This document shows, piece by piece, positions 28,081-36,468 of a DNA stretch of 64,000 nt. The position numbers and the translations under genes are program-made. The notes below the pieces were generated by a model. That model saw only the letters and a program-made list of their open reading frames with translations, was not told where the DNA came from and did no database searches. The stretch lies in NCBI GenBank assembly GCA_014802325.1, contig JAAVCK010000017.1, positions 114,128 to 178,127 on the forward strand, in the 5' to 3' direction. Positions within the stretch are counted from its first letter, which is position 1, and each line of letters opens with the position of its first letter. This DNA is from Bacteroides sp. Its GTDB lineage: Bacteria > Bacteroidota > Bacteroidia > Bacteroidales > Muribaculaceae.

Positions 28081-28385
28081 CTCATCGTGCTACTTTTCTT
28101 TTCTGCTCTTACATAAAGAGGGTGAATAATAGGGTGTTAGATTCGGACGACTATGCAGGTCGTATTTAAACCGCAACTTTAACCGCTATATATAAAATAA
28201 TGATAATTAATAAGATGTATGATACTTAATAAAGTGATACTTTAACCGAGTGTTAATAACTTAACAAGTGGCTGATATTCAATATCGTATATAAAACTTG
28301 TCAAATGCAAATAAATAACCGCTTTATTTTTAGAAAAAAAAATATGAATTTTGCAACGAAAAGAAATGAATGTATATACCCTAAA
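28081..28385 (+). other. AT-rich dnaA upstream region, possible origin or regulatory region
   Basis: About 300 bp without a gene. It holds a direct repeat ACTTTAACCG (28176-28185 and 28239-28248), a DnaA-box-like TGTTAATAA (28251-28259, complement TTATTAACA) and a very AT-rich tract from 28186 to 28380 including an A9 run near 28334. No cluster of perfect TTATCCACA boxes was found, so calling it oriC is speculative; autoregulation of dnaA is equally possible. Confidence 0.4.
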
Positions 28386-29771
28386 ATGAACAATGAATAC
28401 TCCCATAAATGGGATCAATGTCAGCAATTCATTGCCGACAATCTATCGCCAGAGCTGTATAATGCGTGGTTTAAACCCCTGACATTTCACAGCTTCGACA
28501 ACGGAAAATTGGTCATCAATATTCCGTCGCCCTACTTTTACGAGCAGCTTGAGGAGCGATTTCTCAAACTGATCGTAGCCGCGCTCACCAAAGTTTTCGG
28601 TCGCGGCACGCAGCTGTTTTACCACTACAATCAGATCAACAACGAGCCTACCACGGCTGTCACTATGGAGACGTCGCGGCAGTCTACAGCGGTGCGTCCA
28701 CCTCAGGGAGCTACTGCCAATCCCTTTCATCAGGAGCCGCTTCATGATGTGGACTCGCAGCTTAATCCGTCGTATAATTTCGAGAACTACTGCAAGAGCG
28801 AGAGCAACAAAGTGGCCGTGTCGATAGGCGAGGCGATAGCCGACAATCCGAGACTGAAGACATTCAATCCTCTCTTTGTGTGCGGTCCGTGCGGAGTGGG
28901 CAAGACTCATCTCATCCAGGCCATAGGTGTGCGCATTAAGGAGCATAATCCTCAGGCGCGCGTTCTATATATTACCTCCCGACTCTTCCAGAGCCAGTAT
29001 ACCACCGCCGAACATCAGGGTAAGATCAACGATTTCATCACATTTTATCAGGGTATCGACGTGCTGATTATCGACGATATTCAGGACCTTATAGGCAAGA
29101 CCAAGACTCAGAATACATTCTTCCATATATTCAATCACCTCAAGCAGAATCAGAAGCAGCTCATACTTTCGAGCGACTGTCCGCCGGCTCTGATGAAGGG
29201 AATGGAGGAGCGCCTGCTCTCGCGATTCAAGGGTGGCACTACGGTGATGATAGAGCGCCCTGACTACGAGCTGCGTAAAGACGTGCTCAATATGCGTGCA
29301 AGTCAGGACGGACTGAGTATACCACGTGAGGTGATGGACTTCATAGCCTCAAACGTCACCGAAAGCATTCGCGAACTGGAGGGTATAGTGGCGTCGCTTT
29401 TGGCTCACGCCACATTCCTCAATCGCGACATCAACATCGACCTTGCCCGCAATGTGCTGGCCAATGCTGTGAAGATCAACAAGCGTACGCTTAACTTCGA
29501 GGATATCACCCGCCATGTGAGCGACTTCTACAATATCAACCCCGACGATATATTTACCAAGTCGCGCAAACGCGAGATTTCCGATGCCCGTCAGATGGTG
29601 ATGTTTCTCGTGAAAAAGCACACCAAGATGCCCCTCAAGGCAATTGGCGCACGCCTGTCACGCACCCACGCCACTGTGCTCTATGCCTGCAACTCTATAG
29701 AGGAGCGCATACCCATCGACAAAAAACTTCAGGAAGATATAGCTGCTATCGAAAAGGCGATGAAAGAGTGA
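28386..29771 (+). CDS. dnaA: Chromosomal replication initiator DnaA
   Basis: A 461-residue AAA+ initiator. The start MNNEYSHKWDQCQQFIADNL opens domain I; in-frame codons back to 28305 encode a low-complexity AT-rich stretch and are disregarded. After a linker (about residues 90-125), the AAA+ domain carries Walker A CGPCGVGKTH, Walker B VLIIDDIQDL and sensor LSSDCPP. Domain IV has the DNA-binding helix-turn-helix with AIGARLSRTHATVLYACN, a slight variant of the DnaA signature. It is not next to dnaN, as in many Bacteroidota. Confidence 0.97.
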   Translation: MNNEYSHKWDQCQQFIADNLSPELYNAWFKPLTFHSFDNGKLVINIPSPYFYEQLEERFLKLIVAALTKVFGRGTQLFYHYNQINNEPTTAVTMETSRQSTAVRPPQGATANPFHQEPLHDVDSQLNPSYNFENYCKSESNKVAVSIGEAIADNPRLKTFNPLFVCGPCGVGKTHLIQAIGVRIKEHNPQARVLYITSRLFQSQYTTAEHQGKINDFITFYQGIDVLIIDDIQDLIGKTKTQNTFFHIFNHLKQNQKQLILSSDCPPALMKGMEERLLSRFKGGTTVMIERPDYELRKDVLNMRASQDGLSIPREVMDFIASNVTESIRELEGIVASLLAHATFLNRDINIDLARNVLANAVKINKRTLNFEDITRHVSDFYNINPDDIFTKSRKREISDARQMVMFLVKKHTKMPLKAIGARLSRTHATVLYACNSIEERIPIDKKLQEDIAAIEKAMKE

Positions 29772-29802
29772 TGCCATCCTTTCTCTGACTGAGTAGGACG
29801 GC

Positions 29803-29838
29803 AAAAAAAATACCGGGAGCGGTACGGCACCGCCCCCG
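29803..29838 (-). terminator. Terminator of the oxalate operon (after the AEC permease)
   Basis: A 10-bp stem (one A-C mismatch) pairs 29814-29823 with 29829-29838 around a 5-nt loop. On the minus strand it is followed by eight T (A-run 29803-29810). It lies between the convergent dnaA and AEC permease genes and terminates the minus-strand operon; it could also partly stop dnaA transcripts. Confidence 0.85.
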
Positions 29839-29896
29839 ATAAAATCAACGTCAAAACTATTGTTATTTTCGAGCCGTAAAGTATAGCGATAGTTCG

Positions 29897-30883
29897 TTAT
29901 GCGAATGCGTGGATCGCAACATCGGTGAGCCATATCCACAGCGGGCAGAAGCCTACGAAGAGAATCACACTGAGGGTCAGCGATGAAGTACCGGTGGCAA
30001 CGTAAGTATTGTATTCGTCGGCGATGATAATGCCCGAGAAAGCAGGGGGAAGAGCGGCTGCTACTACAAGCATGCGGAGGTTGGGCTCATCCATGTGGAA
30101 GAGAAGACCGAGTGCGAGTACCACTGCGGGCATAACCACCATTTTCATAATCGAGCCGAGGATAGCCTGCCAGTTGAGGGTGACCTTGATTGACGACAGG
30201 GTGATACCGGCCGAGAATACGGCCATTGAAGCGTTGGCTTTGGCGATGAGGTCAAATGAAGGGCTGAGTTTAGCTGACCAAGGTATACCTACGAGTACCC
30301 ATACCACTGCAAGGATAGGAGCCCATGCAACAGGCTGCTTGAGGGCATTCCATACAGGCTTCCAAGCGCTCTGCTTGGCTGCATTGGGATTCTGCTTGGC
30401 AAGGGAGGCATTCATCAGTGAGAGACCTACAGGGATACCGATAGCATTTACCACGATACCTACGATTGCAACCACAAGGGCGACAGCGGTAATGTTGTAT
30501 TCATAAGGTGAAGCGAGGAAGATAGGTTCCAGCACGGCAAATCCGAGGAAGCCGATAGTAGGCGAACCGCTGATAAGGGCTGAAATGGCGGCGTCAGCGC
30601 CGGTATTTTTCTTAAAGCAATACTTGAATACGAAATATACAAGCATGAAGCAGGCCATGATACCGATAGTGGAAACTATAGTAAGCTTGAGGTCTTTCAC
30701 GAGATCCTCGCGCGAAGCCTGTACGATTGATACGAAAAGGGCTGCAGGAAGTGCGAAGTCAAGCACGACCTTATTGAATTTCTTGGCATCGTCACCGGAA
30801 AAAGCACCTTTCTTTCCGGCAATGAAACCGGCAAGCATCACCACGATAATCGGGACGATCGCATATAATATCACATGTTCCAT
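29897..30883 (-). CDS. AEC (auxin efflux carrier) family transporter, candidate oxalate/formate exchanger
   Basis: A 328-residue inner-membrane protein with about ten helices in two inverted halves. The N-terminal half has VPIIVVMLAGFIAGKKG and VLDFALPAALFVSI, including the AEC-typical Asn/Pro breaks. The SGSPTIGFLGFAVLEP segment lies near residue 110, and VVAAALPPAFSGIIIADEYN in the second half is the conserved unwound helix region. AEC proteins move small dicarboxylates such as malate or malonate. It directly follows oxc (85-bp gap) and shares its terminator, so oxalate uptake with formate export is a reasonable inference; the classical antiporter OxlT (an MFS protein) is absent here. Confidence 0.88.
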   Translation of the reverse strand: MEHVILYAIVPIIVVMLAGFIAGKKGAFSGDDAKKFNKVVLDFALPAALFVSIVQASREDLVKDLKLTIVSTIGIMACFMLVYFVFKYCFKKNTGADAAISALISGSPTIGFLGFAVLEPIFLASPYEYNITAVALVVAIVGIVVNAIGIPVGLSLMNASLAKQNPNAAKQSAWKPVWNALKQPVAWAPILAVVWVLVGIPWSAKLSPSFDLIAKANASMAVFSAGITLSSIKVTLNWQAILGSIMKMVVMPAVVLALGLLFHMDEPNLRMLVVAAALPPAFSGIIIADEYNTYVATGTSSLTLSVILFVGFCPLWIWLTDVAIHAFA

Positions 30884-30968
30884 AAAAACGGGAATTAATA
30901 GTTAAAATTACGAGGTAATCTGCCGGGCCGGGAGGCCCGGCAGGGATATTAATGATTAAGCCTGATTA

Positions 30969-32717
30969 TCAGACGGTGTAATCGATAAGAGGTGCGGGGT
31001 TGAGGTAGCCGATGTGGCCTGATTCTTTACCCGAGTCAGCAGCGAGCTGCACATTGATGATGGCAGGAGCCTTGGATGCGATAGCTTCCTTGAGGGCTGC
31101 GTCGAGTTCGTCGGTAGTCGATACGTAGTATCCCTTGCCTCCGAATGTCTCGGCGATCTTCTCGTAGCGTGCGTTGATATCGAGGGTGGTAGGAGCGGGG
31201 GCATCCTTACCTGAGGGATCGACACCGATACCGTTGTAGATACCGCCGTTGTTGAAGATCACTACGGTCACAGGGAGCTTGTAGCGGCAGATTGTTGCGA
31301 CATCCATGCCTGAGAATCCGAATGCCGAGTCACCCATCACGGCTACTACGCTCTTGCCGGTAGATACGGCTGCACCGATGGTAGAACCAATACCCATACC
31401 CATGATTGACCAAGATGCGCAGTCTACGCGGTGGCGGGGAAGCGACATATTTACAGTATCGCGGGTATCATCAAGGGTATTTGCGCCTTCGTTGATGAGG
31501 ATAATATCGGGGTTGGATTCGAGGATAGGTTTGACCACGCTCAGTGCACTCCAGTGGGTCATAGGCTGAAGTTTGGCAGCGTCGGCAAGACGGGCTGCGA
31601 ACTTGGCGTTTTTCTCCTTAGCCTCGGCCTGAAGCGAGGGTACCCAAGTGGGATCAGCCTGAGTCTTGGTCTTTGCAAGACCTTCGAGGATAGCGTCGAG
31701 AGAGAGGTTCATATCACCGACTACAGGCGCGGCGATAGGCACGTTGCGGTCGATTTCGGTGGGCTCAACATCGAGCTGCACGAATTTCATGTCGGGATTC
31801 CACTTGCCACGACCAAATGAGAGCATCCAATTGATACGGGCACCGATCACGATAGTCACGTCGGCCTGCTCCATGATAGTGCTTCTGCAGGAGAGGGCGC
31901 TGAGTTCACCATCATCGGGAAGCACACCCTTGGCCATTGACATGGCGAGGTAAGGAATCTTGTAGGTCTCAACGAGTGTCTTGATCTTGTCTTCGGCCTG
32001 CGCGTAGGCTGCACCCTTACCGAGAAGAATGGCGGGACGCTTGGCATTGGCGATGATTTCCACGGCGCGGGCCACGGAGTCAGCGTTGGGGGCTACGGGC
32101 GAAGCGATGTCGACGGGTTCGTAGAAAAGTTTTTCAGCATCTTCGCGGTTCATGATTTCACCGAGAGCGGGGGTGGTCATGTCGATATATACGCCACCGG
32201 GACGGCCGCTGACAGCTGCGCGATAAGCGCGGGCTACGGCTGCAGGGATATCTTTAGCGTAAGAGCAGCGGAATACTGCTTTCACGAGAGGTCGGGCTGT
32301 GTTAAGCTGGTCAAGCTGCTCGTAAGTGCCTACGTTCATGTCTACCATTGTAGGATCGGAAGCACCCGAAATCTGAATCATAGGATAGCAGTTGACAGTT
32401 GCGTTGGTAGTTGCGGTAAGACCGTTGAGGAAGCCGAGCGAAGATACGGTAAGAAGCACACCCGGAGTCTTGGTGAGATAGCCGTGGGTGGCTGCGGCCA
32501 TACCGGCCTGCTGCTCGAAACGGAAACCGTAATAGTTGATGCCTACTTTCTGCATGGCGTAAGCGGCTTCGGTCACAGGAATACCTACGAGACCATATAC
32601 GTCCATAAGATTGAGTCGGCGGAGAGATTCTGCCAGAATATACATACCGGTCACCTGCTCGGGGAACTGAGGTTTTGCGGCAGGAGTAGCGGCGGGTGTT
32701 GTTGTAGCTGTTGCCAT
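30969..32717 (-). CDS. oxc: Oxalyl-CoA decarboxylase
   Basis: A 582-residue thiamine-diphosphate enzyme converting oxalyl-CoA to formyl-CoA and CO2, consuming a proton. The catalytic Glu is in FRFEQQAG (near residue 68), Tyr-Glu in GTYEQLDQ and Tyr in NNGGIYNG, with the lid Ser in ESGHIGYLN; all match the Oxalobacter formigenes enzyme. The ThDP-Mg motif is GDSAFGFSG...NNGG. LLGKGAAYAQAEDKI and IAAPVVGD are near-identical family blocks. About 20 extra N-terminal residues rich in Ala, Thr and Pro precede the catalytic core. It lies between frc and the AEC permease. Confidence 0.96.
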   Translation of the reverse strand: MATATTTPAATPAAKPQFPEQVTGMYILAESLRRLNLMDVYGLVGIPVTEAAYAMQKVGINYYGFRFEQQAGMAAATHGYLTKTPGVLLTVSSLGFLNGLTATTNATVNCYPMIQISGASDPTMVDMNVGTYEQLDQLNTARPLVKAVFRCSYAKDIPAAVARAYRAAVSGRPGGVYIDMTTPALGEIMNREDAEKLFYEPVDIASPVAPNADSVARAVEIIANAKRPAILLGKGAAYAQAEDKIKTLVETYKIPYLAMSMAKGVLPDDGELSALSCRSTIMEQADVTIVIGARINWMLSFGRGKWNPDMKFVQLDVEPTEIDRNVPIAAPVVGDMNLSLDAILEGLAKTKTQADPTWVPSLQAEAKEKNAKFAARLADAAKLQPMTHWSALSVVKPILESNPDIILINEGANTLDDTRDTVNMSLPRHRVDCASWSIMGMGIGSTIGAAVSTGKSVVAVMGDSAFGFSGMDVATICRYKLPVTVVIFNNGGIYNGIGVDPSGKDAPAPTTLDINARYEKIAETFGGKGYYVSTTDELDAALKEAIASKAPAIINVQLAADSGKESGHIGYLNPAPLIDYTV

Positions 32718-32764
32718 AATAGTTTGTTTTTTTTGTTCTTGTAAGTTGAAGTGAGTTATATTTT

Positions 32765-32772
32765 CAAATATA
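32765..32772 (-). promoter_or_regulatory. -7 element candidate upstream of oxc
   Basis: TATATTTG on the minus strand lies 47 bp before the oxc ATG, directly after the frc-oxc hairpin, which suggests that oxc and the permease can be transcribed separately from frc. No clear -33 TTTG was seen. Confidence 0.45.
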
Positions 32773-32773
32773 A

Positions 32774-32809
32774 AGCGGCTTGCGAGAATGCTTTCAGTCG
32801 CAAGCCGCT
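32774..32809 (-). terminator. Hairpin between frc and oxc, attenuator or terminator
   Basis: AGCGGCTTGCGA (32774-32785) and TCGCAAGCCGCT (32798-32809) form a perfect 12-bp stem with a 12-nt loop. On the minus strand it is followed by TTATATTTG, a weak T-tract that doubles as a possible -7 element. It could trim transcription after frc. Confidence 0.65.
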
Positions 32810-32839
32810 CTGTGTGTTCCGATAGTTAACGGAAAGGAA

Positions 32840-34150
32840 TTACATCGTGCCGTTGGCAAGGGGTTCGGTAGTACCGTTCTTGGCCATCTCAGCCTGCTGT
32901 TCGGCGGTGTAACCGAGGGCGGTAAGCACTTCTGCGGTATTTTCACCGAGGGCAGGTGCAGGACCGTAGGTAGGCTGATAGTTAGACATTGTGAAAGGAC
33001 ATCCTACAGTGACAAATTCACCGATTTCGCCACCCTGATTGATGCGGACGAGGGTATTGCCGTCGTAGAGCGATTCATCGGTCATGATTTCCTTGGTAGA
33101 GAGCACAGGACCTACAGGAACGCCTGCCTTGCCGAGGATATCGGTAACCTCAAATTTGGTCTTGTCGGCAGTCCACTGACCGATACGGGCGTAGATTTCC
33201 TGTTTGTGGCGGTCACGGGCGTCGGCGGTGTTGAAGTCGGGGTTGGTAAGCCAATCCTGGAAACCGACTGCGTTGCAGAAGAGCTCGAAGTCTTTGGCAC
33301 CACGCTGAAGGATGATGTATACGTAGTTGTTAGCGTCAACTTCTGTATCGTAGCCACCGGCAGGCTTACATTTATAAGTCCATCCGAGCACGCCACCACC
33401 TTCGATGTTACCGGCGCGGGGCACACAGTCGCCAAACTTACCGTCAGGATACTGAGGGAACTGAGTAAGATAACCGATCTTATCGAGCGTGAGCTGGTCA
33501 CGGGTCTTGATACGGCAGAGGTTAAGACATGCGTTGTGCATTGACTGATATACATATACGCCTTCACCTGTCTTTTCACGCTGCATAAGTGCTGCAAGAA
33601 GACCGATCAGAAGGTGCATACCGGTATTTGAGTCACCGAGAGCCGCACCGCTCTGAGTAGGAATGTTGGCGGGACCTTCGTACATACCTGTGGTGGAAGC
33701 CGCAGCTGCAGTCACCTGTGCTACAGGTTCGTAAGCCTTGAGGTTAGCGTATTTTGAAGATACAGGGAAGCCCTTGATTGTACCGTAGATACAGCGGGGG
33801 TTGAGAGCGTGAACAGCCTCCCAGCTGAATCCGAGCTTATCCATAGCTCCGGGATGAAGGTTTTCTACGAAGATATCGGCTTCCTTGATAAGTTTTGTGA
33901 GCACTTCCTTGCCGTCGGGAGTCTTGGCGTCAAGTGTAAGTGATTTTTTGTCGGAATTAAGCTGAAGGTAATAGTAGCTGGGCAGATCAGGATTAAACTG
34001 AAGTTCTTTACGGGTGGCGTCGCCTACGCCGGGACGCTCTATCTTGATCACATCTGCGCCCAGCCATGCGAGCATCTGGGTACATGAAGGTCCAGACTGT
34101 ACTTCAGTGAAGTCTACTACTTTAATTCCTTGTAACGGTGCGGTGTTCAT
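32840..34150 (-). CDS. frc: Formyl-CoA:oxalate CoA-transferase (class III CoA-transferase)
   Basis: A 436-residue interlocked-dimer CoA-transferase that activates oxalate to oxalyl-CoA. The start MNTAPLQGIKVVDF is preferred over upstream codons, which are AT-rich leader. The catalytic Asp is in GAALGDSNTGMH (residue 173), and Gln18 and the VIKIERPGVGDATR block match the O. formigenes enzyme. Two loops differ: the position of Trp48 in that enzyme is Glu49 here (TRKELQ), and the glycine loop reads EGGGVLG instead of GGGGQPG. CoA-donor preference may therefore differ. Pairing with oxc makes an oxalate role very likely. Confidence 0.9.
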   Translation of the reverse strand: MNTAPLQGIKVVDFTEVQSGPSCTQMLAWLGADVIKIERPGVGDATRKELQFNPDLPSYYYLQLNSDKKSLTLDAKTPDGKEVLTKLIKEADIFVENLHPGAMDKLGFSWEAVHALNPRCIYGTIKGFPVSSKYANLKAYEPVAQVTAAAASTTGMYEGPANIPTQSGAALGDSNTGMHLLIGLLAALMQREKTGEGVYVYQSMHNACLNLCRIKTRDQLTLDKIGYLTQFPQYPDGKFGDCVPRAGNIEGGGVLGWTYKCKPAGGYDTEVDANNYVYIILQRGAKDFELFCNAVGFQDWLTNPDFNTADARDRHKQEIYARIGQWTADKTKFEVTDILGKAGVPVGPVLSTKEIMTDESLYDGNTLVRINQGGEIGEFVTVGCPFTMSNYQPTYGPAPALGENTAEVLTALGYTAEQQAEMAKNGTTEPLANGTM

Positions 34151-34233
34151 AACTTGTTTGTTTTTTGTTAGTTTTTGATGTTGTTTGTAAATAAAACACA
34201 TCTCGGCGGGAAATGGTTAATTAAAATAATGTT

Positions 34234-34272
34234 AAAAAACACCAGACGCGTTGCATAGCTGCAACGCGTCTG
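34234..34272 (-). terminator. mutB intrinsic terminator
   Basis: CAGACGCGTTGCA (34243-34255) and TGCAACGCGTCTG (34260-34272) form a perfect 13-bp stem with a 4-nt loop. On the minus strand it is followed by GGTGTTTTTTAA. It separates the mutase operon from frc. Confidence 0.92.
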
Positions 34273-34308
34273 TATATTAAAAATGTATAGCAGAGATAAG
34301 CGGAGTGC

Positions 34309-36444
34309 TTACTCGGCGTCGTTAAGAATCTCAAGCATCTTGATGGCCGAGGTGGGGATGCGGGTACCGGGGCCGAAGATAGCTGCTACGCCTGCACGAT
34401 AGAGGAAGTCGTAGTCCTGCGCGGGAATCACACCGCCGGCAGTAACGAGTATATCCTCGCGGCCGAGCTTCTTAAGCTCGTCGATAACCTGCGGGATGAG
34501 GGTCTTGTGTCCGGCAGCGAGCGATGATACGCCGAGTATATCCACGTCGTTTTCCATAGCCATGCGGGCTGCCTCGGCAGGAGTCTGGAAGAGCGGTCCC
34601 ATATCTACGTCAAATCCGCAGTCGGCATAGCCGGTAGCTACAACCTTAGCGCCGCGGTCGTGGCCGTCCTGGCCCATCTTGGCAATCATGATACGGGGCT
34701 GGCGACCTTCGCGCTTGGCGAATTCTTCGGTCATTTCGCGGGCTTTGAGGAAGTCGGGGTCCTTCTTGGTTTCTTCGGAATACACGCCTGAGATAGTTTT
34801 GATTACTGCTTTATAACGTCCTACTACTTCTTCGCAGGCATCGGAGATCTCGCCCAGAGTGGCGCGGACGCCGGCTGCCTTCACTGCAAGGTCGAGGAGG
34901 TTGCCTTCGCCTGTGCGCACACATTCGGTGATGGCCTTGAGGGCTTCCTTGACGGCATTTTCGTCGCGGTGAGCTTTAAGGTCTACAAGGCGAGCCACCT
35001 GGTCCTTGCGCACTTCGGTATTGTCGATTTCGAGGATGTCGATAGGATCTTCGTGGTCGAGACGATATTTGTTAATACCCACGATGGTCTGACGGCCTGA
35101 GTCGATACGGGCCTGGGTGCGAGCGGATGCTTCTTCGATACGCATCTTGGGCAGACCTGACTCGATGGCCTTGGCCATACCGCCGAGTTTCTCGATTTCC
35201 TGAATGTGATCCCATGCGCGGCGGGCTATCTCATCGGTGAGAGCTTCCACGTAGTACGATCCACCCCAGGGGTCAACCTGCTTGGTGACCATGGTCTCTT
35301 CCTGGATATAGATCTGAGTGTTGCGGGCAATACGGGCAGAGAAGTCGGTGGGGAGGGCGATGGCTTCGTCGAGAGCGTTGGTGTGGAGCGACTGAGTGTG
35401 ACCCAGAGCTGCTCCCATAGCCTCGATACAGGTACGGCCTACGTTGTTGAAGGGATCCTGCTCGGTGAGCGACCATCCTGAAGTCTGCGAGTGGGTGCGG
35501 AGGGCGAGCGATTTGGGGTTCTTGGGGTTGAACTGCTTCACGATCTTGGCCCAGAGCAGACGGGCGGCACGCATCTTGGCTACTTCCATGAAGTAGTTCA
35601 TGCCGATAGCCCAGAAGAACGACAAGCGGGGAGCGAAAGCGTCGATGTCGATACCGGCGTTGATACCTGCGCGGAGATATTCAAGACCATCGGCCAGAGT
35701 GTAGGCCAGCTCGATGTCGCAGGTTGCGCCTGCTTCCTGCATGTGGTAGCCCGAGATGGAGATAGAGTTGAACTTGGGCATATTCTGCGAGGTATACTCG
35801 AATATGTCGGCGATAATTCGCATCGAGAATTCAGGCGGATATATATATGTGTTGCGCACCATGAATTCCTTGAGAATATCGTTCTGGATGGTACCGGCCA
35901 TTTCTTCGAGCTTGGCACCCTGTTCGAGACCGGCATTGATATAGAAGGCGAGCACGGGGAGCACGGCGCCGTTCATGGTCATTGATACCGACATCTTGTT
36001 CAAGGGTATACCCTCAAAGAGCACTTTCATGTCTTCGAGCGAGCAGATCGACACACCTGCTTTACCCACGTCGCCTACCACGCGCTCGTGGTCAGCGTCG
36101 TAGCCGCGGTGTGTGGCAAGGTCAAATGCTACAGACAGACCCTTCTGACCCGACGCGAGGTTGCGGCGGTAGAAGGCGTTGGACTCGGCTGCAGTGGAGA
36201 ATCCGGCATACTGGCGGATGGTCCAGGGACGCAGAGGATACATGGCGCTGTACGGGCCACGCAGGAAGGGAGGAATACCTGACACATAGTTGAGATGCTC
36301 AAGTCCTTCGAGATCTTCCTTGGTATATACGGGTTTAACGGGGATGCGCTCGGGGGTGAGCCATTCTTCCCCGGCAGCCTGGGGTGCCTTGAAGTCACCG
36401 AATGCGTCTTTGACTATATCGATATGTTTAAAATCGGGTTTCAT
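34309..36444 (-). CDS. mutB: Methylmalonyl-CoA mutase large (alpha) subunit
   Basis: A 711-residue adenosylcobalamin enzyme interconverting succinyl-CoA and methylmalonyl-CoA, a step to propionate in Bacteroidota. The N-terminal TIM barrel has [21 protein letters not shown] and [17 protein letters not shown]; the C-terminal about 130 residues are the B12-binding domain with [12 protein letters not shown] (the cobalt-ligating His) and GVSSLAAGH. It follows mutA with a 24-bp gap and ends at a strong terminator. No epimerase, decarboxylase or meaB chaperone lies in the window. Confidence 0.98.
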   Translation of the reverse strand: MKPDFKHIDIVKDAFGDFKAPQAAGEEWLTPERIPVKPVYTKEDLEGLEHLNYVSGIPPFLRGPYSAMYPLRPWTIRQYAGFSTAAESNAFYRRNLASGQKGLSVAFDLATHRGYDADHERVVGDVGKAGVSICSLEDMKVLFEGIPLNKMSVSMTMNGAVLPVLAFYINAGLEQGAKLEEMAGTIQNDILKEFMVRNTYIYPPEFSMRIIADIFEYTSQNMPKFNSISISGYHMQEAGATCDIELAYTLADGLEYLRAGINAGIDIDAFAPRLSFFWAIGMNYFMEVAKMRAARLLWAKIVKQFNPKNPKSLALRTHSQTSGWSLTEQDPFNNVGRTCIEAMGAALGHTQSLHTNALDEAIALPTDFSARIARNTQIYIQEETMVTKQVDPWGGSYYVEALTDEIARRAWDHIQEIEKLGGMAKAIESGLPKMRIEEASARTQARIDSGRQTIVGINKYRLDHEDPIDILEIDNTEVRKDQVARLVDLKAHRDENAVKEALKAITECVRTGEGNLLDLAVKAAGVRATLGEISDACEEVVGRYKAVIKTISGVYSEETKKDPDFLKAREMTEEFAKREGRQPRIMIAKMGQDGHDRGAKVVATGYADCGFDVDMGPLFQTPAEAARMAMENDVDILGVSSLAAGHKTLIPQVIDELKKLGREDILVTAGGVIPAQDYDFLYRAGVAAIFGPGTRIPTSAIKMLEILNDAE

Positions 36445-36468
36445 GTTCTTTCTTAGGGATGAATGGGA

